A DNA stretch of 32,602 nt. Source: Bacteroidota bacterium (GTDB lineage: Bacteria > Bacteroidota > Bacteroidia > Bacteroidales > JAGONC01). A program made the position numbers and the translations under genes. This document shows, one piece after another, positions 24,201 through 32,584 of this stretch. The notes beneath the pieces were generated by a model. The model was not told where the DNA came from. It made no database searches and was given only the letters and a program-made list of their open reading frames with translations. Every line of letters begins with the position of its first letter. The stretch's first letter is position 1. The stretch lies in assembly GCA_026391695.1 (NCBI GenBank), contig JAPLDP010000024.1, forward strand, positions 1 to 32,602, given 5' to 3'.

Positions 24201-25088
24201 CTATTTTTTTAGTAGCATAGAAGCGCTTTTTTTCAGTCTCTGCTTTTCCCATTGAATATATAATCCGCTGATGATGATAAAAACAAAAAGGTAAGGTATC
24301 AGAATGGCTTCGGCTTTATCGAAGGTGAAACTGGTCGATGCAATGAGAAGGGCAAAGCCCGGATGGCGTGCCGCACTTTCCAGAGCCAGGGTCATGCGCT
24401 CTTCCGGTTCCTTTGGTGCCATGAAATATCCGATAGTGAGTGCCATGCAGATCATCAGAATAATGACCAAATAGGAGAGGAAGTCCATGTCAAGCAGCTT
24501 TTTAAGCATCAGTTCAAAAGTATAAATGACAAGAAAAAAAATTCCCAGAAGCAGTACCGTAAATCCTATTACACGGATTGTTTTTTGTATATGTGCTGCA
24601 AGTAGAGGAACTTTTGAACGGATGAATATCCCAAGTGATACAGGCACGACAACGAGTAGCATCACCATCTTAGTAATCAGCATAATACTATATGCCGGCT
24701 TGAAGTCAAGTGCTAGCGACATGAGCCCAAGTGTAATGGGAATGGTGATGAGCGATAGGATAGCGAGTATCAGGTGGAGACTCACAAGGTATTCACGTTT
24801 TCCACCTGCTTGTTGTATTCTTTGCAAATGTAATGGCGCAGCCGGGCAGGAGACCAGGATGGCCAGTCCGGCAGCGACATGTTTGGGAGGATGTAAAAAA
24901 TAAATGAGAAGGAATGCGCACAATGGGACCACAACATCAACAGCCACCAATGATCGCAGTAATAGACCCCTGCGTTTCCGGAAAAAAAATAAATCATCAT
25001 AAGAATACGTGAGTCCCTGGGCAAACATCTGAAAGATGACCGATATTGTCAGCGCCAGTCCAAGATAGTTCATGTATTCCTTGGGCAT
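24201..25088 (-). CDS. Bile acid:sodium symporter (BASS) family transporter
   Basis: A 295-residue membrane protein with about nine to ten hydrophobic segments and no signal peptide. The order of segments, with GLAILVSCPAAPLHLQRIQQ (about 92-111) at the discontinuous-helix position and ALESAARHPGFALLIASTSF (about 238-257) in the second half, matches BASS/SbtB-like sodium-coupled transporters. In this family such transporters move organic anions (bile acids, pantoate, pyruvate); there is no clue to the substrate here. It precedes the AI-2E gene on the same strand. Confidence 0.7.
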   Translation of the reverse strand: MPKEYMNYLGLALTISVIFQMFAQGLTYSYDDLFFFRKRRGLLLRSLVAVDVVVPLCAFLLIYFLHPPKHVAAGLAILVSCPAAPLHLQRIQQAGGKREYLVSLHLILAILSLITIPITLGLMSLALDFKPAYSIMLITKMVMLLVVVPVSLGIFIRSKVPLLAAHIQKTIRVIGFTVLLLGIFFLVIYTFELMLKKLLDMDFLSYLVIILMICMALTIGYFMAPKEPEERMTLALESAARHPGFALLIASTSFTFDKAEAILIPYLFVFIIISGLYIQWEKQRLKKSASMLLKK

Positions 25089-25201
25089 CAGGAGATAGGA
25101 TTTATTTTTGACGAAATTATGAAGATGATGCCATATTACAAAATATTAGATCATCAGTATAAAAGTATCCGTTACCTGTTTCATTATAAATTTCTGGTCG
25201 G

Positions 25202-26593
25202 TTATATCTCAATCACGTCACCTGGTTCAGGAAGCAGAGGTTGCAGACCATAGCGATGCCTGATGATTTCAGCTAGTGGCTCCCGTCCGCGTGTTTCACC
25301 GTGGATCAGGACAGTTAGAGGGCGTGTTGAGGCAACGGCATCAAACCAGTGCAACAGGTCTGTTTGACCGGCATGGGCGCTGAATCCTCCGAGTTTATGG
25401 ATGGTTGCCCTGACAGCTATTTTCTCACCAAAGATCGATACGGTCCTGGCGCCGTCAACAAGCCTGCGGCCAAGCGTTCCTTCAGCCTGGTAGCCGACGA
25501 TGATGACTGATGTTTCCGGCCGCCAAAGATTATGCCGCAGGTGGTGAAGTATGCGTCCTGCATTGCACATGCCTGATCCTGCCATGATCAGGCAGGGTCC
25601 CCTGACTTCATTGAGAGCCTTCGATTCTTCAGGCGTAGATGTAGAAATTACATCGCTTAAATCAGCCCTGAGGTATCCTTTTCGTATAAGCTCCATGGAT
25701 TCTTTATCCCATAGCTCATGATGCCTTGCATAGATTTTTGTCGCTTCAATAGCCATGGGACTGTCCAAATAAACAGGAAACCGAGGAATAGCATTATCAT
25801 GGAATGCTGCAGCAAGATAATACAGGAGCTGTTGTGTGCGTCCGACAGCGAAAGCCGGCACTAAAATCTTGCCTCGCTCCTGAATGGCCTGCCTGATGAT
25901 GTCTTCGGCCTCAAGAATGGTATCTTCCAATGATCGGTGATCACGGTCACCATAGGTGGATTCCATGAATACCACATCTGCATTATGGAACGGCACAGCA
26001 TCCTTTAATATGGCCATATCATGCGGACCAATATCACCTGAGAAGACAGCCACTTTCTTTCTTCCATCTTCCTCAGCTATTACCTTAAGGCTGGCAGAAC
26101 CCAGAATATGGCCGGCTTCAGTGGCTTGTACCAAAATACCCGGTGCAACCTCAACAGGCCTGTTGTATGGAATTGGCTGCAACAGTTGTAGCGTCCTTTC
26201 CACATCTTCGATATCATAAAGTGGCTTTGTTGGTTCTTTTCCCTTTCGCAGGCGACGACGGTTTAAGTGTTCTATGTCCGAGGCTTGAACCCTTACTGCA
26301 TCATGAAGGATCAGTCCCACCATTTCGATGGTTGCAGGTGTAGCATAGACAGGATGGTCATATCCATACTTTATAAACAAAGGCAGACGTCCGCAGTGAT
26401 CCAGGTGAGCATGGGTCAAAACAATGGCATCCAGCCGCTTCAAACTTATTGGAGGTAGCTTGCGGTTCATCAGGTCGGCCTTTTTATTGCCCTGAAATAG
26501 CCCGCAGTCGATAACAACACCGGCATTTTGGGTCTTCACATAAAATAAGGATCCTGTCACTCCGCCGGCAGCACCATAAAGGGTGATTTTCAT
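25202..26593 (-). CDS. MBL-fold beta-CASP RNase-like metallo-hydrolase
   Basis: A 463-residue cytosolic protein of the CPSF73/Ysh1-like beta-CASP group of zinc nucleases that act on RNA. The zinc site is visible as HAHLDH (61-66), with FSGDIG and the later His motifs. The beta-CASP features include ESTYGDRDHR, VPAFAVGRTQQLLYYL, SGMCNAGRILHHLRH, the GYQAEGTLGRRLVDGA block, FSAHAGQTDLLHWF and LIHGE near the C-terminus. Size and motif order match the bacterial 'MBL fold metallo-hydrolase RNA specificity domain' proteins. The precise RNA target is unknown. It has a near-perfect -7 promoter element. Confidence 0.9.
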   Translation of the reverse strand: MKITLYGAAGGVTGSLFYVKTQNAGVVIDCGLFQGNKKADLMNRKLPPISLKRLDAIVLTHAHLDHCGRLPLFIKYGYDHPVYATPATIEMVGLILHDAVRVQASDIEHLNRRRLRKGKEPTKPLYDIEDVERTLQLLQPIPYNRPVEVAPGILVQATEAGHILGSASLKVIAEEDGRKKVAVFSGDIGPHDMAILKDAVPFHNADVVFMESTYGDRDHRSLEDTILEAEDIIRQAIQERGKILVPAFAVGRTQQLLYYLAAAFHDNAIPRFPVYLDSPMAIEATKIYARHHELWDKESMELIRKGYLRADLSDVISTSTPEESKALNEVRGPCLIMAGSGMCNAGRILHHLRHNLWRPETSVIIVGYQAEGTLGRRLVDGARTVSIFGEKIAVRATIHKLGGFSAHAGQTDLLHWFDAVASTRPLTVLIHGETRGREPLAEIIRHRYGLQPLLPEPGDVIEI

Positions 26594-26617
26594 GAGGATT
26601 TTTTTAAGATGTTATTT

Positions 26618-26625
26618 CAAAGGTA
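26618..26625 (-). promoter_or_regulatory. Candidate -7 element of the beta-CASP gene
   Basis: On the minus strand TACCTTTG matches TAnnTTTG exactly, 24 bp before the ATG at 26593. The -33 region falls in the AACGATGT repeat tract (26637-26668); no TTG is seen there at standard spacing. Confidence 0.5.
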
Positions 26626-26636
26626 TGGATAAATAT

Positions 26637-26668
26637 AACGATGTAGCGATGTAACGATGTAACGATAT
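26637..26668. repeat. Octamer tract AACGATGT x4
   Basis: Units AACGATGT, AGCGATGT, AACGATGT, AACGATAT lie end to end. An inverted half-copy follows at 26692-26705 (CGTTATATCGCTAT, the complement of ATAGCGATATAACG). The tract begins 11 bp upstream of the beta-CASP -7 element. Confidence 0.7.
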
Positions 26669-26722
26669 TCGAAGTGAAAAAATTGTTGTTTCGTTATATC
26701 GCTATATTTTGTATTTTAAAAC

Positions 26723-26755
26723 AAAAAAGGCTGCCCGATGATCGGAACAGCCTTT
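26723..26755 (-). terminator. Rho-independent terminator of the Lys/Pro-rich protein gene
   Basis: On the minus strand AAAGGCTG (26748-26755) pairs with CAGCCTTT (26726-26733). The loop itself holds CCGAT-C-ATCGG-type symmetry, and a T-run follows (to 26723). It lies 20 bp after the stop codon at 26775, the expected place for that gene's terminator. Confidence 0.8.
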
Positions 26756-26774
26756 ACCAACTACAACTTACTCA

Positions 26775-27272
26775 TTACTTTTTAACTGGTTGTGTTGATT
26801 TTACCGCTGCCGTATTTGCAGGCTTCGGTGGTTCGGTTTTCTTCACAGGTGCTGTTGTCGGTTTTGGTGCCGGCCTAACTTCTTTTTTCTCACCTGTCTT
26901 TTGTTCTATTCCTGTCTTAATTCCCTTGTCTTTTACTTCTGTCGACTGGGGTGCAGTTTCTTTTTTAAGCATATCTGTTTTTTGTTCAGTAGCAGTTTTA
27001 GCTTCTCCCGCCGTTGTCGCCGGAGCCTTGATTTCTTTTACCTCACCGGTCTTTGATTGAGCAGCAGGTTTCGGCTGGGTAGCAAGCTTCGGATGAGTAG
27101 TAGGTTTCTGCTGAGTATGTTTTGGAGGAGTAGCAGGCTTTGCTGCTTGGTTTTTTTCCACCTTGGTGGTTTTTGGAGCTTCTTTCTTTTCAACCGGTTT
27201 TTGATTCTGTGCAAAAACTGTTACGCTGGCTACAAATACAAATGTCAGAGCCATCAAAAAAATCTTTTTCAT
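26775..27272 (-). CDS. Secreted Lys/Pro/Thr/Ala-rich low-complexity protein
   Basis: 165 residues. The signal peptide is MKKIFLMALTFVFVASVTVF followed by AQ (cleaved about residue 22). The rest is low-complexity, built of Lys, Pro, Thr, Ala and Glu with repeated QK, KP and TEQKT-type words (for example ATEQKTDMLKKE and GIEQKTGEKKE). It is highly basic and probably unstructured. A periplasmic or surface role, perhaps wall or LPS binding or a spacer, is possible, but no family is recognised. It has its own -7 element and terminator, so it is a stand-alone gene that is probably well expressed. Confidence 0.75.
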   Translation of the reverse strand: MKKIFLMALTFVFVASVTVFAQNQKPVEKKEAPKTTKVEKNQAAKPATPPKHTQQKPTTHPKLATQPKPAAQSKTGEVKEIKAPATTAGEAKTATEQKTDMLKKETAPQSTEVKDKGIKTGIEQKTGEKKEVRPAPKPTTAPVKKTEPPKPANTAAVKSTQPVKK

Positions 27273-27313
27273 TACTTTTAATTTTTAGGTTAAAGTTTTG
27301 GTGAATTACCGGC

Positions 27314-27321
27314 CAAAATTA
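27314..27321 (-). promoter_or_regulatory. Candidate -7 element of the Lys/Pro-rich protein gene
   Basis: On the minus strand TAATTTTG matches TAnnTTTG exactly. It lies 41 bp upstream of the ATG at 27272. Confidence 0.45.
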
Positions 27322-27422
27322 CTGCTACAACGGAGTAAGGTGAATAAAAACAGCGTTAAGGAATGTTAAATGGAATTATAAAATTTGTTAAAAGTTCAGA
27401 TCGGGAAGTCATCCTTATTTTC

Positions 27423-28230
27423 TTATTCCACTATGAAGCAATGTCCGGTAAAACCGGTATCGCCTGAAAGTCTTAAAAAGTACATCCCTGGTTTAAATGT
27501 GTCAAGGCTTAACTGCATGGTACTGGCTGTGCACGTTTTCTCTAGAACGACCTGTCCCAGCTGGTTATAAACAGATATGCTTTCCCCGCCAGCTTGCTCA
27601 ATATATAGAACATTCCCGGCCGGATTAGGATAAATCTCAATTTCAGGTCGACCTGTATCTTTTATTCCTACACCATTGATTCCGATCGTTCCATCGGTAT
27701 TCAGATTCTGAGCATAAATATCCCCTCCGTCCGACCTTGTATCGCACCATGCCATAATCCACTGATGTCCATAAAAGTCAGATATATACGAATGAATGAC
27801 TTGCTTTTGGACATCGGAAATCATGACATGCTCTCCGGGCCATACAAAGTCGCCGTTTTTATCCAGGCATGTAGCTTTTATCCGGTTATCAATAACATTA
27901 AGTCCGTAATTTTCATAAACCACAACCATAGTGTCGTTTAGAATATCGCTGCCGATCTGATCGGCAAAGATCGACCCTATTGGTATAATCGTTTTCCCAT
28001 TATTAGTCCATAACCTTTCACCGGCACTATTCAATATAGCTGCAGGAGGCTGAATTAAAATATGTGATAAAAATATTACCCTGCGTATCTGTAGCAATCT
28101 TGGGAAGTGTTTGCTCACCGGTAATCGTTGAAACTGGCGTGTTTTCAAGATAATCATCGCTCCATTGACCATCACTGGCGAATGGAAATGACATTAAAAA
28201 CAGCATTAAAAAGAGAGTAAACTTTTTCAT
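27423..28230 (-). pseudogene. Internally deleted copy of the T9SS-sorted protein gene
   Basis: A broken paralogue of the gene at 30104-31780. The start (28230) encodes a signal peptide and GQWSDDYLENTPVSTITGEQ, as in the intact copy, but after ITYFNSAS the frame runs into a stop at 28027. The remainder (LNSAGERLW onward, including the sorting domain PEIEIYPNPAGNVLYIEQ) continues in another frame to 27423. Comparison with the intact copy puts the junction at 28034/28036, where the equivalent of 30717-31585 (869 bp, not a multiple of 3) is missing. Its -7 element has also decayed to TACTTCTG. The last 34 codons diverge strongly between copies though equal in length, so a different tail or gene conversion is possible. 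Confidence 0.85.
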
Positions 28231-28769
28231 GACTATTAGGATTTAATGAATATTTGGTACGCCGGTTTTATGGTACTCAGAAGTATTAAATTATCGTGAG
28301 TTTGATGTAAGGAATGATCCTACAAATTAAAAGTCTTTGTTAATAAGTTATTGTATATAAATATATTACTATAAAGGATTCTTCTTAAATTAGTAGTGAT
28401 CAACAATCCCAAAAAGGAGGAATTTTATAGTACCGCAATAGCCTCTTCTATTGGCTTGAAATAGGCTGTTCAAAGCATTATTTCTCCAATGATAAAGCTT
28501 ATCCGCTTATCAATATTCCGGTTTCTATCTTACAGAAAAACAACTGGGAACAGATGTCCAACTACTTTAAATATTCCATAAAATCTGATGAATCATTTAT
28601 ACAACTGTCATCATTGAGATACCACCAGCAGATCGGTAAGGTGACAAAAACCAAGGGTGCTTTTGCTTCGGAAAATGCCTTAATGAAAATCATCTACCTA
28701 GCTTCAACGCTGATTATCGAGAAATAGACAATCCCACTATGTAACTAGAACATTACGTTTCAGAAATTA
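27529..28769. repeat. Duplicated segment, copy 1
   Basis: Matches 30210-32325 (copy 2) at an offset of 2681 bp on the left part and about 3550-3556 bp on the right part. The difference is the 869-bp deletion in copy 1. It includes the T9SS gene, its promoter and a decayed IS256-like coding tail. Similarity extends through non-coding DNA, so it is a segmental duplication and not just a gene family. Confidence 0.8.
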
Positions 28770-29067
28770 CAGTTGGAAGGCAGGATAACTAGCCTTTAAC
28801 TTTTAGTAAAAAATCATTCACTAGGATTTTTACACAGCCTATCTATTTCTCTAATTGGTAATGGCTATTCGATAAAGCCTATGAATTCTTCCCTTAAAAT
28901 CCAGACTAATTATAAATTGTGATATTTTTTCAGTTATATAGAGATTTGAATTTTGTGGATGCTATATAGTTGACATTTAAAACATTTACACTCAGCAATT
29001 TTTAATTTTCGATAATCTAATTATATAAACTTGCATAACAATCAACCTTTTACTGAACTATAACAAA
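28231..29067. other. Gene-free AT-rich stretch with decayed IS DNA
   Basis: No intact gene. It holds the promoter region of the deleted T9SS copy, an IS982-end-like sequence at 28294-28310, the IS256-family coding tail at 28521-28727, a possible IS256 end (TTTTTACACAG at 28827-28837) and otherwise AT-rich DNA with no recognisable structure. Confidence 0.6.
28521..28727 (+). pseudogene. IS256-family transposase C-terminal remnant (copy 1)
   Basis: The frame reads NNWEQMSNYFKYS, then YHQQIGKVTKTKGAFASENA and LMKIIYLAST to a stop at 28725. This matches the C-terminal end of IS256-family transposases (FF.YP..IR..IYTTN.IE..HRQIRKVTKTKGAF). The central IYTTN block is scrambled here but readable in copy 2. 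No catalytic domain remains and there is no start codon, so it is inactive. Confidence 0.75.
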
Positions 29068-29682
29068 TTATGGATAAGGGAAGCCAAATTCAAATTCGAT
29101 TAAAACATTCTTAATGAAAACATATTTAGCCGAATAAAGTGGCATATTATATTTTTTTGCAATATCGAAACATGCTTCATTATTGAGATCTACCCAATAA
29201 TTGAGAATAGTTGTATCCTTAGTAATATAGGCATCAATAAAATTCATATTTAGTCTTGATTTTACTTGTTCGATATCACATCCTATCATAATTCCACTAC
29301 CTGATGTGAAATGTTCACAATTAACTTTTTTTATTGCGGAATCAAAAACATCAATTCTTTTGACAGTGAAATAGGAACAATGATTTCTTATCCGGCCAGG
29401 TTGAAATAACAAGATCAATTCTTCATTTAAATCTTTATTACACAAGATATAATGAAAATCTGGACCTGAATTTCCTGTATCAATTTCTCCAATCAGTTCT
29501 GATAAGTCAGTTTCTAAAGTATATGCATTGATTTTTGTATCAATTAAACAATCACTCTGATATTTCACTAAATAATTATTAATCAATGTGTTATTGTTTA
29601 ATTCTATATATTTAAAAGGGAAAATGTTACATAGAAGTAACACCAGAATAGCAGTTGATAGATTTAATTTTATCATAATCAT
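29068..29682 (-). CDS. Orphan secreted protein of unknown function
   Basis: 204 residues, unrecognised. An N-terminal hydrophobic segment ([16 protein letters not shown]) suggests a signal peptide or anchor. The mature part has five cysteines (in SDCLID, ILCNKD, NHCSYF, VNCEHF, IGCDIE), which may pair in the periplasm, plus [19 protein letters not shown] near the end. The gene is AT-rich and lies alone between two decayed IS fragments. Its start is 14 bp from the IS982-like fragment, so its native promoter may be lost. It could be an acquired or stranded gene. ATG 29676 is an alternative start. Confidence 0.55.
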   Translation of the reverse strand: MIMIKLNLSTAILVLLLCNIFPFKYIELNNNTLINNYLVKYQSDCLIDTKINAYTLETDLSELIGEIDTGNSGPDFHYILCNKDLNEELILLFQPGRIRNHCSYFTVKRIDVFDSAIKKVNCEHFTSGSGIMIGCDIEQVKSRLNMNFIDAYITKDTTILNYWVDLNNEACFDIAKKYNMPLYSAKYVFIKNVLIEFEFGFPYP

Positions 29683-29695
29683 TCAATTTTTAATT

Positions 29696-30025
29696 CGCAA
29701 GCTCTTTGGAGATAAAGGATACTTGTCCCAGAAACTCTTTGAAGCATTGTTTGTCGATGGAATTCATTTAATTACAAAAATTAGAAGCAATATGAAAAAC
29801 TCCTTGATGACCCTATCTGACAAGATATTTCTTTGTAAACGAGCCATTATAGAGTCGGTTATAGATGAACTGAAAAACATATATCAAATTGAGCATTCCA
29901 GGTATCGTAGCGTTAAAAACTTCATTGTCAATCTTATCTCTGGGTTAATTGCCTATTCATTTCTTCCTGAAAAACCTTCCATTCATTATGAAATAGTTGA
30001 TACACCACAGCTATTATTGTTCTAA
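29696..30025 (+). pseudogene. IS982-family transposase C-terminal fragment
   Basis: From [19 protein letters not shown] through [17 protein letters not shown] to [19 protein letters not shown], then [20 protein letters not shown], the frame matches the C-terminal part of IS982-family transposases, including the D/E active-site region (GDKGY and the ESV.DELKN segment). The N-terminal half is absent. An ATG-initiated frame runs back to 29588, but residues 1-36 are non-homologous and lie antisense to the orphan gene. The fragment is non-functional. TTTTATGTCGAACTCACGT just after its stop (30026-30044) looks like the element's right end. Confidence 0.8.
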
Positions 30026-30103
30026 TTTTATGTCGAACTCACGTTAAAATAGCTTATCATTCTATAAAGATAAAGTCCTATCCGAAAGGTCAGTTCTTGT
30101 GGA

Positions 30104-31780
30104 TTATTTTACTATCAGATACCTGGAATCTGTACCCTGCTGATGTATAAGTTGTATGAAATATAAACCGGATTTCATACCGGAAATGTCAAGCTGCATG
30201 TTAGTACCTGTGCATGTTTTCTCCAGAACGACCTGTCCCAGCTGGTTATAAACAGATATGCTTTCCCCGCCAGCTTGCTCAATATATAGAACATTCCCGG
30301 CTGGATTAGGATAAATCTCAATTTCAGGACGACCTGTATCATTTATTCCTACGCCATTGATTCCGATCGTTCCATCGGTATTCAGATTCTGAGCATAAAT
30401 ATCCCCTCCGTCCGACCTTGTATCGCGCCATGCCAGAATCCATTGGTGTCCGTAAAATTCAGACATATACGGATGCAGTACCTGTTTTTGGAGATCAGAG
30501 ATCATCACGTGCTCACCTGTCCATACAAAGTCGCCGTTTTTATCCAGGCTTGTGGCTTTTATCCGGTTGTCAATGGTATTAAGACCGTAAATTTCATAAA
30601 TCACATATAAGGTATCATTGACAATATCGCTGCCTATCTGGTCGGCGAAGGTTGACCCGATAGGAATAATTGTTTTGCCGTTATTGGTCCATAACCTTTC
30701 ACCGGCACTATTCAATTTTTGTCCGTACAGTCCGGCATAGTTCTGGTTATAATTAGTCTGCTTCCAGAATAGACAAAGATTGCCTGAATTATCAAAACCG
30801 GCAATAGAAGGATAGAATTTATGTTCGCCGGCTTTTGTGCTGAGCTCAACACCATTGGGTTCGAATATGGCATTGCCATCATAGCTGATATATTGAACAA
30901 AAGCACTGTAAACCATGTCGTTGTCACGATCATCATACCATGCGGCAATAACACCGCCATTACCGTCGGGTTCTACATCCAGTTCACCCCAAGCTGATAC
31001 ACCGCCGAGTTCGCTGAGAACTGCTTCATTTGACCATGCGGGAGTACCGTCGATATGAAACCTCTGGGCATACATATAACGGTCAGGATACAAGGAGCTG
31101 CCCCAGCTTCTGGAAAATACGACAATGAAATCACCATCTGTCGACGGTATAATATATGGGCTTGCATAGGAATATGCATCATCAGGTGTGAAAACTATTT
31201 CGCTGCCTGTCCACAATTTATTGCCATTTTCATCAAAGGCTACCAGCACCATAGGATACGATGATTTGTCGTTGATGCGTGTAAAGGCCACAACAGAGTT
31301 ATTTTCGGTGGTAACACATAAAACAGGGCTGTACTCGGCCGAAGGATCATTGGTAACAATTATACCGTCGCTTCCCCACATGTGACTCCCGTCAGGTGAG
31401 ATTTTATAAATGTAAGGATCAGGATTCCCGTTGAGGGTATCAGAATAAACGGTGATGCAATTCCCGTTGTTGTCAATCCTGGTGTCATAATCCGTAGTCC
31501 ATGAATACTGCGGATGGTCGCTGACCAAAACCGCCTGGGGCCAATTCCGGTTACCATCCTTATCAAGGTAGTCTATCGATAGATCATAGTTGCCGGAAGC
31601 TTTATTAAAATAAGTGATGAAAATATTACTTTGTGCATCGATGGCAATCTTTGGTTGCGTTTGCTCACCGCTTAACACCGAAATGGGCGTATTTTCAAGA
31701 TAATCATCGCTCCATTGGCCATCACTTATAAAGGGAGATATTAGTAAAAAGGACAACAAAATGAGTGTAAAATTTTTCAT
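30104..31780 (-). CDS. T9SS-secreted protein with C-terminal sorting domain
   Basis: 558 residues. The signal peptide (MKNFTLILLSFLLISPFISD, then GQ) sends it to the periplasm. The C-terminal domain, about 486-558 (EIEIYPNPAGNVLYIEQ, SVYNQLGQVVLEK, GLYFIQL), is a type A T9SS sorting signal that directs export across the outer membrane and surface anchoring. The body is made of repeated blocks with D.NGN and DGSHMWGSDG-like words (IDNNGNCITVYSD, FDENGNKLWTGSE, ISYDGNAIFEPNGVELS). This suggests a beta-propeller. No catalytic motif is seen. It is the intact partner of the deleted copy at 27423-28230 and has an exact -7 element (31828-31835). Confidence 0.88.
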   Translation of the reverse strand: MKNFTLILLSFLLISPFISDGQWSDDYLENTPISVLSGEQTQPKIAIDAQSNIFITYFNKASGNYDLSIDYLDKDGNRNWPQAVLVSDHPQYSWTTDYDTRIDNNGNCITVYSDTLNGNPDPYIYKISPDGSHMWGSDGIIVTNDPSAEYSPVLCVTTENNSVVAFTRINDKSSYPMVLVAFDENGNKLWTGSEIVFTPDDAYSYASPYIIPSTDGDFIVVFSRSWGSSLYPDRYMYAQRFHIDGTPAWSNEAVLSELGGVSAWGELDVEPDGNGGVIAAWYDDRDNDMVYSAFVQYISYDGNAIFEPNGVELSTKAGEHKFYPSIAGFDNSGNLCLFWKQTNYNQNYAGLYGQKLNSAGERLWTNNGKTIIPIGSTFADQIGSDIVNDTLYVIYEIYGLNTIDNRIKATSLDKNGDFVWTGEHVMISDLQKQVLHPYMSEFYGHQWILAWRDTRSDGGDIYAQNLNTDGTIGINGVGINDTGRPEIEIYPNPAGNVLYIEQAGGESISVYNQLGQVVLEKTCTGTNMQLDISGMKSGLYFIQLIHQQGTDSRYLIVK

Positions 31781-31827
31781 AATTATTAGGATTTAATGAA
31801 TATTTGGTATGCCGGTTTTATGGTACC

Positions 31828-31835
31828 CAAAGGTA
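31828..31835 (-). promoter_or_regulatory. Candidate -7 element of the intact T9SS gene
   Basis: On the minus strand TACCTTTG matches TAnnTTTG exactly, 47 bp before the ATG at 31780. The same place in the deleted copy reads TACTTCTG. No -33 TTG is obvious. Confidence 0.45.
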
Positions 31836-32073
31836 TTAAATTATCGTGAGTTTGATGTAAGGAATGATCTTACAAATTAACAGTCTTTGTTAATAAATTT
31901 ATTGTATATAAATGTATTACTATAAAAGATTCTTTTTAATTAGTCGTGATCAACAATCCAAAAAAGGAGGAATTTTATGGTACCGCAATAGCTTTTTCTA
32001 TTGGCCTGAAACAAGCTGTTTAAAGCATTTTATCGCCATTAGTAAAGTTTAGTTCGGTCATCAATATCACGTT

Positions 32074-32283
32074 ATTCTCATCTCCCAGAAAAACAACTGG
32101 GAAAAGTTGTCCAATTAATTCAAATATCCTCTGGAAATCTGCTGGATTATTTATACAACCAACATTATTGAAGGTTACCATCAGCTGATAAGAAAGGTGA
32201 TAAAAATCAAAGGTGCGTTTGCCTCGTAAAACGCTTTAATGAAAATCATCTACCTCGCTTCCATGCTGATTATCGAGAAATAG
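32074..32283 (+). pseudogene. IS256-family transposase C-terminal remnant (copy 2)
   Basis: The frame reads NNWEKLSN, a stop, FKYPLEIC, IIYTTNIIEGYH, LIRKVIKIKGAFAS, a second stop, then NALMKIIYLAS to the final stop at 32281. The IYTTN.IEGYH block makes the IS256-family assignment firm. Two in-frame stops show it is dead. It aligns with copy 1 at 28521-28727. Confidence 0.85.
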
Positions 32284-32507
32284 ACAATCCCCGCATAGAA
32301 CAAAAACATTACGCTTCAAAAATTAGTGATTATCTTGGGTAATAGAATTAATTTTTGACACAGTTTAATGAATACTCTCAATTTCATCCTTCCCCTCGCT
32401 GTTTTCCTTTGCCTTCCAGTTCTCCTACCACTTCAAGAATATGTATATTGAATAATTATTTACTAACGTTTCGCAGTTGAAAAAATAGTTAAAAAAAATG
32501 TAAAAAA

Positions 32508-32584
32508 TGCAGCATGGAAATTTGGCTAATATATTGTTTTATAATATATTAGCAGTGACAAACAAAACAAAAAACCATGCTGCA
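32508..32584 (+). promoter_or_regulatory. Nested inverted repeats over a start codon
   Basis: Outer arms are TGCAGCATGG (32508-32517) and CCATGCTGCA (32575-32584). Inner arms are GCTAATATATT (32525-32535) and AATATATTAGC (32543-32553) with a 7-nt loop. The right outer arm includes the ATG at 32577 of the gene leaving the window. An RNA starting upstream could fold and hide this start codon. Confidence 0.55.

Larger units (their letters stand above)
30210..32325. repeat. Duplicated segment, copy 2 (complete)
   Basis: The longer copy of the duplication described for 27529-28769. It contains the intact T9SS gene, an exact -7 promoter element and a less scrambled IS256-family coding remnant. Confidence 0.8.
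31781..32576. other. Gene-free stretch with decayed IS DNA
   Basis: No intact gene. It holds the T9SS gene promoter, an IS982-end-like sequence (31844-31860), the IS256-family remnant (32074-32283), a possible IS256 end (TTTTTGACACAG at 32352-32363), then AT-rich DNA and the nested inverted repeats at the right edge. Confidence 0.6.

Noticed and set aside
26637-26668. Short repeat arrays as a CRISPR
   Set aside because: Units are 7-8 bp and directly adjacent, with no spacers; no cas gene is present.
29588-29695. N-terminal 36 residues of the IS982-like ORF
   Set aside because: They show no resemblance to IS982 transposases and are antisense to the orphan gene's start; homology begins at RKLFGDKGY.
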